NCBI GenBank assembly: GCA_022825385.1
Contig: JAJDWX010000040.1
Location: 40,487 to 104,486, forward strand
Length of the DNA stretch: 64,000 nt
Source of the DNA: Rhodothermales bacterium
GTDB lineage: Bacteria > Bacteroidota > Rhodothermia > Rhodothermales > VXPQ01
Reading direction: 5' to 3'
Shown: positions 50,718 to 61,645 of the stretch, one piece after another
Position numbering within the stretch: the first letter of the stretch is position 1
Layout of the letters: each line of letters opens with the position of its first letter
Notes under the pieces: generated by a model
What the model was told of the DNA's origin: nothing
Databases searched by the model: none
Seen by the model: only the letters and a program-made list of their open reading frames with translations
Made by a program: the position numbers and the translations under genes

Positions 50718-53191
50718 GATTTCGAACCGTCCTGGTTCCGGGTGGAAGCGAATTCGTCGAAATTATACCCGTAGGTTAATTCCACCATCCGCAAAATTGG
50801 AAGATACATGCGCACCCCAACGCCGGCGGACCGGAATAGTTCTGCCGGATTGTACAGATCGAACCGGTCCCAGGCATTGACGGCGTCAAGGAACGCGTAG
50901 GGTTGCGCCGAAAGCTGCTCGGTCTGGATCGCCATCCATTTTATTTCAGACATGTATTTGTTCAGCACGACGCCGCCCACCGGCTCGTCGTTCAGACGCG
51001 GACCTATCGCGGCGGACGGATAGCCGCGCATATACACGATATCCCGCCCGAAATAATTATAATAGCCCTGCGTATCGAACGGCGACCCGCCCACGACGAA
51101 GCGCTCGAAATTCACGCGATCCCCCGTAAGCGACCCCACATATCCGAAGTCGGAGCCGAACCGGACAGACAATTTGCGAAACAGCGGGACATTCCATTCC
51201 GTCTTGAAGCGCGTCTTGTAATACTGCACGAATCCCGGAACGGGCGGCGCGATTTCAAGAGACAGCGAAAAACTGGATCCGGTGGAGGGAAAAATCGGAT
51301 GGTCCAGCGAATTTCTGGAAAGGCTTTGCTGGAAGGTGGCGATGCGGCTGACGCCTTCCGGAATCGAGCGAAAGAGGTCCTGATTGTCGTAGTGCTGATA
51401 GCGCAGGGCGCTCCCCATGCTGAATTTGTCGTCCGGCCATTGCAGGCGCCGCTCGTAGAATATCCGGGCCGACGCCGTTCGCAAATGTCCCTGCGAACTG
51501 AATCCATAGTTGTACAAGCGACTGCTTCGACTGCGATTCCCGCCGCCGTAACTCGAATAGGAAAGCGACATGCCCACCGGCGTAGGACGCCCCCGGAACC
51601 AGGGCTCCGTATAGGAAAGCGAATAATTCTGATAAAACGATCCGGTCGTCTGTACGCCGAGGGATAGCTGCTGCCCGTCGCCCGAAGGCAGCGGATCCCA
51701 CGCCGATCCCTTGAACAGATTTTGCGCCGAAAAATTATTGAAGCCGAACCGAAGCATCAGAATAGGCCCGAAAGATCCCCACGATCCCGAAAGTTCCAGT
51801 TGATCGCTGCTCTGCTCCACGACGGAATACGTCAGATCAACCGTTTTTTCGGCCTCGTCGATGTCTATGCCGGGCCCGCCGCCCAGCGATTCCTGCGTAA
51901 AATAATTGAGTTGGCTCAGGCGGCGAATCGATTCCTGAATGGCGTCGCGGCTGAAGGTCCGTCCCGGAATCGTATACAATTCCCTCCGGACGACATGCTC
52001 CTTGGTTTTCGTATTCCCGGAAATGCTCACGTCACCGAATTCATATACTTCTCCTTCGAGGATATCGAAATGAATGTCGAGCGAATCCCCTTCGACCGTG
52101 CGGATCGTCGGTTCGATGCTGAACCGCATGTAGCCGCGGTTCATATACAGGCTGGAAATATCGCTGTTGTTCCTGTTCTGGTACAGATTCTGCTCCAGTT
52201 TCGAACGGTCGAACGCCTCTCCGTGCGCGACGCCCAGCGCGGCGCCCAGAAAATCGTCGGGGTAGACCGTATTGCCCTCCCATACGACGTCCCGGATATA
52301 ATAGCGCGGCCCTTCCTCGACCGATAATTCGACCGTGACGCCCGGATCGTCCCCCTCTTGCACGAACACGGAATCGCGGGTAATGCGCGCGTCGTAATAT
52401 CCGTTGTCGTTGTAGTGCCGAACGATATTGGCCAAGTCGGTTTCGTATTCGTTCCGGTCGAATTTCGCCCCGCTCCAGAAACGCCACCATTTGTTTTCGT
52501 TCGTCTTCTTCATTTTACGCTTCAGGCGAAAATCGGAAACGGCTTCGTTGCCTTCGATCCGGATATCCTCGACCCGCACTTTCTTGCCCCGGTCGATTAC
52601 GAAATCAAGCGTCACTTGCCCGTCGGCGGTTTCTTCCCGGCGTACGTCTACCTTGGCGAGCAGATATCCCTTTTCCCGATAATATTGCTTGATCTGCCGA
52701 TCTGTCCGCTCGATATCGGAGGGACGAACAGGCGTACCCCGCAAAAGCGGCGCTTCTTCCCGCAAATCTTTCTGCTGCCCCTTCTTGATCCCGGAAAAGG
52801 TATACTCGGCAAGGCGCGGCTCCTCTTTCACCGCGATAGAAAGATATACGCCGTCTCCCGAACGCCGCTCCTCTACGATCTTGACGTCCGAAAAAAGGCC
52901 CAGCCGATATATCGAGCGCACGGCGTCCGCGATCGTTTCGTCCCCGGGCAACGTAACGGTATCGCCCGCCGTCAGGCCGCTGGCCTGCGCGATAATGGCG
53001 CGGGCGCTTTCGCTATCCGATCCCTCCACCGTAATGTCGAGAATCTCGTAGGCCGCGGGCGGCGACGAATACGGCCCCGCCGCAGCGAAGGCGCCGGCTC
53101 CGTTAGACACGCCTTGCGCCCAGGCGGGCGCGGCGGACAAGGCGGCGGCAAGCAGAAAAAGGGGCGTTCTGGCGCTCATAATGCGTGGCAT
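50681..53191 (-). CDS. bamA: Outer membrane protein assembly factor BamA
   Basis: Five POTRA-like repeats, SVEEGPRYYIRDVVWEGNTVYPDD, C-terminal barrel YGYNFDEFASTRNQDGSKSWRFQFTLGQGF. Confidence 0.92.
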   Translation of the reverse strand: MPRIMSARTPLFLLAAALSAAPAWAQGVSNGAGAFAAAGPYSSPPAAYEILDITVEGSDSESARAIIAQASGLTAGDTVTLPGDETIADAVRSIYRLGLFSDVKIVEERRSGDGVYLSIAVKEEPRLAEYTFSGIKKGQQKDLREEAPLLRGTPVRPSDIERTDRQIKQYYREKGYLLAKVDVRREETADGQVTLDFVIDRGKKVRVEDIRIEGNEAVSDFRLKRKMKKTNENKWWRFWSGAKFDRNEYETDLANIVRHYNDNGYYDARITRDSVFVQEGDDPGVTVELSVEEGPRYYIRDVVWEGNTVYPDDFLGAALGVAHGEAFDRSKLEQNLYQNRNNSDISSLYMNRGYMRFSIEPTIRTVEGDSLDIHFDILEGEVYEFGDVSISGNTKTKEHVVRRELYTIPGRTFSRDAIQESIRRLSQLNYFTQESLGGGPGIDIDEAEKTVDLTYSVVEQSSDQLELSGSWGSFGPILMLRFGFNNFSAQNLFKGSAWDPLPSGDGQQLSLGVQTTGSFYQNYSLSYTEPWFRGRPTPVGMSLSYSSYGGGNRSRSSRLYNYGFSSQGHLRTASARIFYERRLQWPDDKFSMGSALRYQHYDNQDLFRSIPEGVSRIATFQQSLSRNSLDHPIFPSTGSSFSLSLEIAPPVPGFVQYYKTRFKTEWNVPLFRKLSVRFGSDFGYVGSLTGDRVNFERFVVGGSPFDTQGYYNYFGRDIVYMRGYPSAAIGPRLNDEPVGGVVLNKYMSEIKWMAIQTEQLSAQPYAFLDAVNAWDRFDLYNPAELFRSAGVGVRMYLPILRMVELTYGYNFDEFASTRNQDGSKSWRFQFTLGQGF

Positions 53192-53292
53192 GCGCAGGGC
53201 CAGCCTCGTCCGGCGGATCGGCGAACGAATCCGGGCGGCGGGCGAGGCGGGCGCGCGTTGTATCGACACGGTGGTTCTTTTCATTAACGAAG

Positions 53293-54075
53293 TTAATCGT
53301 CCGTTAGTATCCGTCCAAACCGACGTTCCCGATCCTGATAATCCCGAATGGCCTCGTACAACGCCTGCTGGCGAAACGCCGGCCAGTAGCAATCGGTGAC
53401 ATACAGTTCCGCATACGCCAGGCGCCACAGAAGAAAATTCGATATTCGAAACTCGCCGCCGGTGCGGATAAGCAAATCCGGGTCCGGCAAATACGACGTC
53501 ATCAGGGCAGATTCAAAAAGCGCTTCGTCGATATCGCCGGGCTCGAAGTCGCCTGCGCGCACGCGCTCCGCCAGTTTCCGAGCGGCGCGCACGATTTCGA
53601 GTCGTCCGCTATACGATACCGCAATGGTCAAGGTCATCCGGTCGTTGTCGCGCGTTTCGTCTATCGCTTCCTGCAACCTGCGCTGCACTTCGTCGGGCAT
53701 CCTGGACAAATCCCCTACGGCGCAAAGACGGATATTGTTCTTGTCCAGCGTCCTCTTTTCGTGGCGAATGCTGTGCAAAAGCAACCGCATGAGGGCGCGC
53801 ACCTCTTTGGAAGGCCGGTCCCAGTTTTCGTGGCTGAAGGTATAGAGCGTAAGATATTTCACTCCCAGCTGCGCGCACGCCTCGGCGACTTCCCGTACGG
53901 AATCGACCCCGGCGCGGTGTCCCGCCACCCGGCGCTTGCCCTGTTCGCGCGCCCAGCGCCCGTTTCCGTCCATAATCGCGGCAATATGGGACGGAATCTC
54001 CCCGCGCCGCTTCAGCGCATCCTGCAATGCTGCGTCGTCGTCCGTGCGCATATCCCTGTTTGCCGTAACCTGCAC
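53293..54075 (-). CDS. uppS: Isoprenyl transferase (undecaprenyl diphosphate synthase)
   Basis: HIAAIMDGNGRWAREQGKRRVAGHRAG; LTLYTFSHENWDRP; PDPDLLIRTGGEFRISNFLLWRLAYAELY. Confidence 0.95.
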   Translation of the reverse strand: MQVTANRDMRTDDDAALQDALKRRGEIPSHIAAIMDGNGRWAREQGKRRVAGHRAGVDSVREVAEACAQLGVKYLTLYTFSHENWDRPSKEVRALMRLLLHSIRHEKRTLDKNNIRLCAVGDLSRMPDEVQRRLQEAIDETRDNDRMTLTIAVSYSGRLEIVRAARKLAERVRAGDFEPGDIDEALFESALMTSYLPDPDLLIRTGGEFRISNFLLWRLAYAELYVTDCYWPAFRQQALYEAIRDYQDRERRFGRILTDD

Positions 54076-54087
54076 CGTCGAAAAAAT

Positions 54088-55479
54088 CTACAAACGCAAA
54101 ATGTCGTTGAACACAAGAAATACCATAAAGGCGAGCAGCAGAACCATGCCCACCTGCTGCGTAACCATGCGAAACCGCAAGGACGGTTCCCGCCGGACGA
54201 TCCCTTCGTATATCAGAAAAACGAGATGGCCCCCGTCCAGCGCCGGAATAGGCAGAATATTGATGATGGCCAGCGTAATCGACAGCATCGCCAGGATATC
54301 CCAGAAAAGCCCGCCCCCGACTTCGGCGGCCTGATTAATAACCTGCGCGATCATGATCGGTCCGCCGAGATTTTCCCGAAGATCTTCCCGGCCCGTGAAA
54401 ATGCGTTTGAGGCTCAGCACGATGACCCGCGTGTTGACCCAGGTATCGCCTATGCCCGCAGCCACCGCTTCAAACAGCCCGTACCGCCGCTGCGCCGCGC
54501 CGAATTCCTGCATCAGCATGGCCCCCGTAGGCCGGTACACGCCGATAAAATACCCGGTTTCCTGCAGCGTCGGCGCGACCTGCGCTTCGGATACGACAAA
54601 GCCTCCGGCCGCCGCAGAATCGGACCGTAGCCAGCGGATGGTCACCGGACGCCCCTCGGTAGCCTGTATGCGCTCGATCATTTCCGCCCAAAAGCGGATT
54701 TCTTCTCCGTCCAGGGCCACGATGCGGTCCGCGGGGCGCAAGCCGGCCGAATCGGCGGGCGAACCCCGCAAGACGCCGCCAAGCCACGCCGGCGCGATAT
54801 GCACCCCGAGCCCGCCGCGACGGTTGATCTGGGTGAAAATGTCTTGCGGACCCTGCGCAACGAGGGTATCGCCGCCCCGAAGCGCCGTGACCGTGAACGG
54901 ATCCGCCGCCAGCGACTCCATGCTTTCGAAGTCCTCGTATCGTTCGAGGGGTTTGCCGTTTACCGCCAGCAGGCGATCCCCCGTACGCAAGCCCATATCG
55001 TAGGCAAGGGACGAATCCGCGACGAACACGGCGTCGATATTTTCCGCCGGAATCGTCGTCTCTCCGTACGAAAGCCGCAACCCGGTGAAAATCGCGAACG
55101 CCAGCAAGACGTTGAATACCACGCCCGCGGAAATCACGACCATGCGCTGCCACACCGGCTTTGCGCGAAACTCCCAGGGCTTCGGCGCCTCTTTCAGGCC
55201 GTCCGTATCCATACTCTCGTCCACCATGCCCACGATTTTCACATAGCCCCCGATCGGCGTGGCCCCCAGCACATATTCGGTCTCGCCAACCTGTTTTTTC
55301 AGGATTTTCGGCGGAAATCCGATGGAAAATCGCTCCACGCGCATCCCGAACAGCTTGGCGAACAGGAAATGCCCCATCTCGTGCACGAACACAAGCAGGG
55401 TAATGGCGAGAAGAAACGGAACAACGTACGACAGAAAAATCCCGGCGACGAGCCGGAAAATCTCAACAATTATCTCCAT
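54088..55479 (-). CDS. rseP: RseP site-2 membrane metalloprotease with PDZ domains
   Basis: LVFVHEMGHFLFAKLFGMRVERFSIGFPP; INILPIPALDGGHLVFLIYE. Confidence 0.94.
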   Translation of the reverse strand: MEIIVEIFRLVAGIFLSYVVPFLLAITLLVFVHEMGHFLFAKLFGMRVERFSIGFPPKILKKQVGETEYVLGATPIGGYVKIVGMVDESMDTDGLKEAPKPWEFRAKPVWQRMVVISAGVVFNVLLAFAIFTGLRLSYGETTIPAENIDAVFVADSSLAYDMGLRTGDRLLAVNGKPLERYEDFESMESLAADPFTVTALRGGDTLVAQGPQDIFTQINRRGGLGVHIAPAWLGGVLRGSPADSAGLRPADRIVALDGEEIRFWAEMIERIQATEGRPVTIRWLRSDSAAAGGFVVSEAQVAPTLQETGYFIGVYRPTGAMLMQEFGAAQRRYGLFEAVAAGIGDTWVNTRVIVLSLKRIFTGREDLRENLGGPIMIAQVINQAAEVGGGLFWDILAMLSITLAIINILPIPALDGGHLVFLIYEGIVRREPSLRFRMVTQQVGMVLLLAFMVFLVFNDILRL

Positions 55480-55582
55480 TGATCTCGATATGCTGTGAAA
55501 TGCTGCGAATCGCCCCGTACAAGGCGCGTTCAACAAGAACGGGGCCCAGAGCAGTCCTGAAAAGCAGTAGTAAAGGGGTACG

Positions 55583-56794
55583 TTATACGGGAATCGACGG
55601 AATATGTTTCAGGACCGCGCGGCGGGCCTCGGCGTCGCAGGCGACAAGGTCTTCGAGCGACGGGTCCGCTTGCGCAGGGATGCGGCCAAGCGCTTCGCCA
55701 ATCAGGTCGGAAATGTCCGTGAAGCGAATTTTTTCCTCCAGAAAAAGGGCGACGGCTTGCTCGTTCGCCGCGTTCAGGACGGCCGGCGCCGTCCCGCCAG
55801 CGGCGAGGGCCTCGTACGCAAGGTCGAGACACGGGAATTTGGCGCGGTCCGGCGGTTCGAAATGCAAATGCATGACGTCCGACCAATCGAGGCGCTCGCG
55901 CGGCGCGGCCCACCGCTCCGGGTAACTCAGCGCATACTGAATCGGCAGGCCCATATCCGGCAGGCCCAGCTGCGCCTTGACGGAACCGTCCTCGAAAACC
56001 ACGAGGGAATGCACGATGGACTGCGGATGCGTCAGCACCGCGATGCGCTCCGGCGGCATGTCGAAAAGCCAATGCGCCTCCACCACTTCCAGCCCCTTGT
56101 TCATCATGGTGGCCGAGTCGATCGTAATCTTGGCCCCCATCGACCAGTTCGGATGCGCGAGGGCTTCCGCTTTGGAGATGGTCCCGAACGTTTCCGCGGG
56201 GCGCGTCCGAAATGGCCCGCCCGACGCCGTCAGCGCCAGCGATTCGACGCTCCGCTCGGGTTCGCCCGCAAGGCACTGAAAAATAGCCGAATGCTCGCTA
56301 TCGACAGGCAGCAACATCCCCTGGTCGTCTTGCAGAAGGGATGTGACCAGGCGCCCGGCGACCACCAGGGTTTCCTTGTTCGCCAGGGCTACTTTTTTCC
56401 CGGCGCGCAGCGCGGCGAGGACGGATTCAAGCCCGGCGAAGCCCACAAGCGCCGCCACCACCGTATCTGTTTCGTCCAGCGCCGCCGCCTCGCAAAGCCC
56501 TTCCTGTCCCGTCAGTACGCGGACGCCGAGCGGGCAGAGCGCTTCCTCGACCTGCTTGCGGCGGCGGGCGTCTCCTATGACCACGCATGCCGGCGAAAAT
56601 TCCCGGGCCTGCGCAATCAGAAGTTCCGCGTTCGAACCGGCGGTCAGCGCGCGCACGTCGAGGCGGTTCGGGAAAAGGCGTACGACGTCCAGCGTTTGCG
56701 CGCCGATGGAGCCGGTCGATCCCAATATGCTCAGTCGCTGTACGTCCGCCTCCTGATCGGGCGAACGCGCAGGTCGCGTATGCGTCGAATGCAT
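55583..56794 (-). CDS. dxr: 1-deoxy-D-xylulose 5-phosphate reductoisomerase
   Basis: LSILGSTGSIGAQTLDVV; ALANKETLVVAG; PVDSEHSAIFQCL; LTASGGPFR. Confidence 0.95.
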   Translation of the reverse strand: MHSTHTRPARSPDQEADVQRLSILGSTGSIGAQTLDVVRLFPNRLDVRALTAGSNAELLIAQAREFSPACVVIGDARRRKQVEEALCPLGVRVLTGQEGLCEAAALDETDTVVAALVGFAGLESVLAALRAGKKVALANKETLVVAGRLVTSLLQDDQGMLLPVDSEHSAIFQCLAGEPERSVESLALTASGGPFRTRPAETFGTISKAEALAHPNWSMGAKITIDSATMMNKGLEVVEAHWLFDMPPERIAVLTHPQSIVHSLVVFEDGSVKAQLGLPDMGLPIQYALSYPERWAAPRERLDWSDVMHLHFEPPDRAKFPCLDLAYEALAAGGTAPAVLNAANEQAVALFLEEKIRFTDISDLIGEALGRIPAQADPSLEDLVACDAEARRAVLKHIPSIPV

Positions 56795-56955
56795 GGAGCG
56801 CAAGGAAGGTATTGTTTTGTGCATCTCCCGGAAAATTTACGCAGGGCGATCCGGACGCCCATGACCGCATGAAACATACCGCGCCGGAAAACAATATCAA
56901 AAGGCAGTCCGATTCGATCTTGCCGCCCGCGCGCCGTACGCGCTGCGGACACCCT

Positions 56956-58848
56956 ATGTATACGCTGATACGAACGTTCTCCTTGCCTGCCCGGTCATGG
57001 GCTGGCGCGCTTTTGCTTGCCGCGCTGCTCTCGGCGCCGTTTGCCGACGCGGCGGGCCAATCGCGGGAGGACCCGCAAATGGCCCGTTTTCGCCTGGCCG
57101 ACGCTTTTATGCGGGCGGGACAGTTCGAACAGGCCATTGGCTTGCTGGAGGATCTGTACGCGGGCGCCCCGCGCAACGAAACGTTCTACCAGAAACTGAA
57201 AGAGGCCTACGAGAACGTCAAGCGCTACGACGAAGCCATTGCGCTCATCCAGTCGCGGCTGGCCGATACGCGCTCCGCGGCGCTCCTCTCGGACCTGGCG
57301 CGCATCCGCTATTTGCAAGGAGACGAGGAAGCGGCCCGGGCAACGTGGGAAGAAGCCGTGGCCACGGCGCCCGCCGATCCGATGGCCTGGCGGGTCGCAT
57401 ACCAGTCCCTGGTCGCAGTGCGGCAGTTCGACCAGGCCGTCTCCTTGCTTGAAGAAGCGCGGGAAGCCACAGGAATGCCTGCGCTGTTCCGGGTGGACCT
57501 GGCCTGGCTATGCAGCATTTCGGGGCGTTACGGGCAGGCCGCGGAAGAATACCTGGCCCTCCTCAAGGAAAACGAGGGACATCTGGATTTCGTGCGGGCG
57601 CGCATGACGCCCTTTATGGAGGACCAGGAGGCGCTGGCCCCCAGCATCGCGGCGGCGCGGAATGCCGTCCAGACCGATCCGCTCTACCGGGCATGGCGCG
57701 AATTACTGGGATGGCTGTACGCCGAGGCGGCGGATTTTCCGCGCGCGCTGGAAGAATACCGGGCCATAGACGGATTGGAAAACGGTCAGGGGAGCAGGCT
57801 GTTCGAATTTGCCCTTGCGGCGGCCGACGCCGGGGCCTGGGAAGAAGCAGCCAAAGCCTGGCAGGAAGTGTTGACGCGGTATCCGGACGCCCCGGCGGCG
57901 CCGCGAACGCTTGCCGCTTTGGGCGCTATGCATACGCAGCAGGCAGAGGAAATCGGGGAACGCGCCTTTGACGAAACCGGCCAGCGCATCCCGGCGCCGC
58001 ATTACGAGCGGGCGCTGGTCGCCTACCAGACGTTCCTGCAAGAGCACCCGAACCATGCGATGTATCCGGACGTGCTGCACCGCGTCGGGCGCCTGCAACA
58101 GGATGTGTTTCTTGACGTCGGCGGCGCCGAGTCCGTTTTCCTGCAAGCCCTTGCTGCTTTTCCAAACACCCGCGCCGCCGACCGGGCCGCGTTCGACCTG
58201 GCGCATATCGCCATCGCGCGGGGACAACTGGACGAGGCCCGCCTCCGCTTCAACCGGCTCGTCGAACGACTGCGGACGGGCGAACTGGCCGAGCAAGCCC
58301 GGTTCGATCTGGCGCGCATTCATCTGTTCGCCAAAGAATTCGACGCGGCGCTGGCCCTGGTGGATATTCTCGACGCGCATACCTCGACAAACATTTCCAA
58401 CGATGCGATCGCCCTGAAAATATTGCTCCTCGAAAATCGCGGCCCCGATTCGCTTGACACGCCGCTCCGGCGGTATGCGGGCGCCCTGCTTGCCCAAAAA
58501 CAACGACAACCGCTGGCCGCCCTCGACTCGCTGGACGCCTTGCTCGCCGCATACCCCGGCCATGCGCTGGCGGACGAAGCCCGTTTCCTGCGCGGGGAAA
58601 TCCTGCTTGCCGCCGGGCGCCGCGAGGAGGCGTACGCAACGTTTGCGGAAATTCCCCTGATCCATCCGGCGAGTTTCCTGACGGACCGGGCGCTTTTCGA
58701 AGCCGCAGGCATTTTGTCGCGCGACCCGGATACCCGGGAAGAAGCCGCCGCCGCGTACCGACGATTATTGTCCGAATATCCCGGCTCCCTCCTTGCGGAC
58801 AAGGCCCGCGACCGCCTCCGTCGCCTCCGGGACGACGAGGGCGTCTGA
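56956..58848 (+). CDS. Secreted tetratricopeptide-repeat protein
   Basis: Signal peptide then degenerate TPR repeats through the full length. Confidence 0.8.
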   Translation: MYTLIRTFSLPARSWAGALLLAALLSAPFADAAGQSREDPQMARFRLADAFMRAGQFEQAIGLLEDLYAGAPRNETFYQKLKEAYENVKRYDEAIALIQSRLADTRSAALLSDLARIRYLQGDEEAARATWEEAVATAPADPMAWRVAYQSLVAVRQFDQAVSLLEEAREATGMPALFRVDLAWLCSISGRYGQAAEEYLALLKENEGHLDFVRARMTPFMEDQEALAPSIAAARNAVQTDPLYRAWRELLGWLYAEAADFPRALEEYRAIDGLENGQGSRLFEFALAAADAGAWEEAAKAWQEVLTRYPDAPAAPRTLAALGAMHTQQAEEIGERAFDETGQRIPAPHYERALVAYQTFLQEHPNHAMYPDVLHRVGRLQQDVFLDVGGAESVFLQALAAFPNTRAADRAAFDLAHIAIARGQLDEARLRFNRLVERLRTGELAEQARFDLARIHLFAKEFDAALALVDILDAHTSTNISNDAIALKILLLENRGPDSLDTPLRRYAGALLAQKQRQPLAALDSLDALLAAYPGHALADEARFLRGEILLAAGRREEAYATFAEIPLIHPASFLTDRALFEAAGILSRDPDTREEAAAAYRRLLSEYPGSLLADKARDRLRRLRDDEGV

Positions 58849-58900
58849 AGCCGCCCGCCTTTCGAACCTTTGCCCCCGAATCACCCGGCTCGTCAAAACC

Positions 58901-60175
58901 ATGCCTCTTCGCAGTATTCGATTGCTGTTGCTGGCCGCGCTGCTGCCGCTCGCCGCGATGTCTGCACGGGCGCAGGACGTCCTCATTCCCATGGACATTC
59001 GGCAGTCCAACCACCTGAAGGCGTACGGCGTCGCGTTCTGGCTGCTTGAACAGGGCGAGCCCGTGGACTGGCTGCTCAACTACCGGGGCGGCTCCTTCCT
59101 GAGCGCCGGGTTCGACCGGCTCGAAGAAGAATTGCAGGTGCGCGGCGTGTATTTCGAACGCATTGGGCCAGACGCCTCCGCCCGCATCGTGGCCGAAGTA
59201 GAAAGCGAAGAATACAACACGGCGACCGTACGCCTCGAAACGGCGCCGAATATCGCCGTGTACGCGCCGGAGCAAACGCTCCCCTGGGACGACGCCGTCC
59301 TGCTGGCGCTCGAATACGCCGAAGTGCCGTACGACATGCTGTACGACGACGCCATTCTGGACGGAGCGCTCCGCGAATACGACTGGCTGCACCTGCATCA
59401 CGAAGATTTCACGGGGCAATACGGCAAATTCCTGCAATACCGGAACATACCCTGGTACATCGAACAGCAACGGAAGGCCGAGGCCATGGCCGCGCGGTAC
59501 GGCTTTCGCAAGACCAGCCGCCTGAAACTGGAAGTGGCCCAGACCATCAAGGACTATGTGGCGCAAGGCGGCTTCCTCTTCGCCATGTGCTCCGGCACGG
59601 ATACCTACGATATCGCGCTGGCGGCGCGCCAGACCGACATTGTGCCGTCCGAGTACGACGGCGACCCCGTGGACCCCGACGCCCTGTCGCGCCTTGATTA
59701 CGACGCAACGCTCGCATTCGAGCATTTTACGCCCGTATTCCATCCCGGCGAATACGAACACGCAAACATCGACGTCGGCCCGCCGCCGCCCGCCTTGCGG
59801 AATCAGGCCGTCGACTATTTCACGCTGTTCGACTTCAGCGCGAAATGGGACCCGGTGCCCACCATGCTCACGCAGAATCATGTGGCTACCGTCAAGGGAT
59901 TCGTTGGGCAAACCACCAGTTTTCGCAAGCGCCTTGTGAAACCGTCGGCGGTCGTGCTGGCGGAAGCGCCCAACCGGGACGAAGTCAAGTACTTGCACGG
60001 GAATTTCGGAGAAGGGACCTTTACGTTCTACGCCGGCCACGACCCGGAGGATTATCAGCATTTCGTAGGCGATCCGCCCACGGACCTCGACTTGCACAAG
60101 AATTCGCCGGGCTACCGACTCATCCTGAATAATATTCTCTTCCCCGCCGCAAAGAAGAAAAAGCAAAAAACCTGA
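58901..60175 (+). CDS. Secreted protein of the Bacteroidota family often annotated 'asparagine synthetase B'
   Basis: Signal peptide; VLIPMDIRQSNHLKAYGVAFWLLEQGEPVDWLLNYRGGSFL; SPGYRLILNNILFPAAK. Confidence 0.65.
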   Translation: MPLRSIRLLLLAALLPLAAMSARAQDVLIPMDIRQSNHLKAYGVAFWLLEQGEPVDWLLNYRGGSFLSAGFDRLEEELQVRGVYFERIGPDASARIVAEVESEEYNTATVRLETAPNIAVYAPEQTLPWDDAVLLALEYAEVPYDMLYDDAILDGALREYDWLHLHHEDFTGQYGKFLQYRNIPWYIEQQRKAEAMAARYGFRKTSRLKLEVAQTIKDYVAQGGFLFAMCSGTDTYDIALAARQTDIVPSEYDGDPVDPDALSRLDYDATLAFEHFTPVFHPGEYEHANIDVGPPPPALRNQAVDYFTLFDFSAKWDPVPTMLTQNHVATVKGFVGQTTSFRKRLVKPSAVVLAEAPNRDEVKYLHGNFGEGTFTFYAGHDPEDYQHFVGDPPTDLDLHKNSPGYRLILNNILFPAAKKKKQKT

Positions 60176-60234
60176 CCCCGGCCCGGCAGGCGCTTGCCGC
60201 GCATACGCCCTGCTTCAGTAAAGCCCAAGCCGTT

Positions 60235-60717
60235 ATGAATGTGTCCAACGCATGCGCGCTGCGAACCGCCGCAGTCCTGACGCTCTGTATGCTGGCGACG
60301 ACCGGGATCGAACCCGTCCATGCGCAACGGCAAGCGGGCAGCGCGGGGGCGGGGGTGCAGTTCGGAACGCCCGGCGGCGTCTCCTTCAAGTGGTACAGGA
60401 CGCCGAGGTTCGCCTACGAGGGGCTGGCCGCATGGAATCTCAACGATTTTTTCTTTCTTTCCTGGCACGTATTGCAGGAACGGACTATCCCTGCTTCCCC
60501 GCTTGGTTATTATTTTGGGGCAGGCCTCGCGACAAGCATCCGGAAAAAGGAATCGAAAGAAGATTTCGTTGCGGGCGTCAGCGGAACGTTCGGGGTCCAT
60601 TTTTTTACAGATCGCTACGAAATCTTTTTGCAAGCGACCCCCCGATTCGACCTGCTTCCCGGGACCGAGGGCCACCTTGGCGGCGGCATCGGGGTGCGCT
60701 ACTATTTCCGGAAATAA
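60235..60717 (+). CDS. Small secreted beta-rich outer-membrane-like protein
   Basis: Signal peptide; C-terminus GGGIGVRYYFRK resembles small OM barrel proteins. Confidence 0.6.
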   Translation: MNVSNACALRTAAVLTLCMLATTGIEPVHAQRQAGSAGAGVQFGTPGGVSFKWYRTPRFAYEGLAAWNLNDFFFLSWHVLQERTIPASPLGYYFGAGLATSIRKKESKEDFVAGVSGTFGVHFFTDRYEIFLQATPRFDLLPGTEGHLGGGIGVRYYFRK

Positions 60718-60745
60718 CCATGCCCCTGTTTCGTCCATAAAATTC

Positions 60746-61645
60746 ATGTTGTACGAGCGCATACTGGTAACGGGAGCAAACGGCCTGCTCGGCACGGAAC
60801 TGATTGGCCTGCTGGGCCGACATCCCGAATACGATGTCCTGGCCACGGGTCGCAGCGAAACGAGCCGGTCCGAAGGGTCGCACGGATACATGCCGCTGGA
60901 TATTACGGCGAAACGCGACGCGCGACAGGCGATCCGGGATTTCCAGCCCACCGTGGTGATCAACTGCGCGGCCATGACCGACGTCGATCGCTGCGAAACG
61001 GACCGGGAAGCTTGCTGGAAAGTGAATGTGGACGCCGTGGAAACGCTTGCGCGGCAATGCAAGGATATCGGCGCGCGCCTCATCCAGCTTTCCACGGATT
61101 TCGTGTTCGACGGGCTGGACGGTCCGTACCACGAAGACGCCCGCCCGAATCCTGTGAATTTCTATGGGAAATCCAAACAAGCCGCCGAGAATGCGGTGCG
61201 GAAAGCCGGCTTCGGCAAATGGGCTATTGTCCGCACGGTCCTGGTCTACGGGGCTGCGTCGCGCGCGAACCGCTCCGATTTCGTACTTTGGTTGCTGGAA
61301 CGGCTGTCGGCGGGACAATCCGTCCGGATCGTTACGGACCAGTGGCGGAACCCTACCTGCGTAACAGACCTGGCCGAAGGCGTCGAACGCCTCGTGCAGC
61401 GGCGGCGCGGCGGCGTCTTTCATCTTTCGGGAGCGGAATGGATGTCCATGTACGACTTTGCCCAAACGATCGCCGAGACGTTCGGCCTGGACGCCGGGCT
61501 GATCCAGCCGGTCGATAGCGCCACGTTTCGGCAAACCGCCGAGCGGCCGGCCAAAACAGGATTGATTATTCTGAAAGCCCAAACAGAACTCGATTACCGC
61601 CCCAGGCCCCTCCGGGAGCGCCTGCGCAAGATCGGGCGTCCGTAG
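60746..61645 (+). CDS. dTDP-4-dehydrorhamnose reductase-like SDR protein
   Basis: ILVTGANGLLGTELIGLLG; VVINCAAMTDVDRCE; LIQLSTDFVFDG; NFYGKSKQAAENAV. Confidence 0.88.
   Translation: MLYERILVTGANGLLGTELIGLLGRHPEYDVLATGRSETSRSEGSHGYMPLDITAKRDARQAIRDFQPTVVINCAAMTDVDRCETDREACWKVNVDAVETLARQCKDIGARLIQLSTDFVFDGLDGPYHEDARPNPVNFYGKSKQAAENAVRKAGFGKWAIVRTVLVYGAASRANRSDFVLWLLERLSAGQSVRIVTDQWRNPTCVTDLAEGVERLVQRRRGGVFHLSGAEWMSMYDFAQTIAETFGLDAGLIQPVDSATFRQTAERPAKTGLIILKAQTELDYRPRPLRERLRKIGRP

Noticed and set aside
58250-60166. 638-aa minus-strand ORF
   Set aside because: Antisense to TPR and downstream secreted protein genes, both with signal peptides and coherent motifs.
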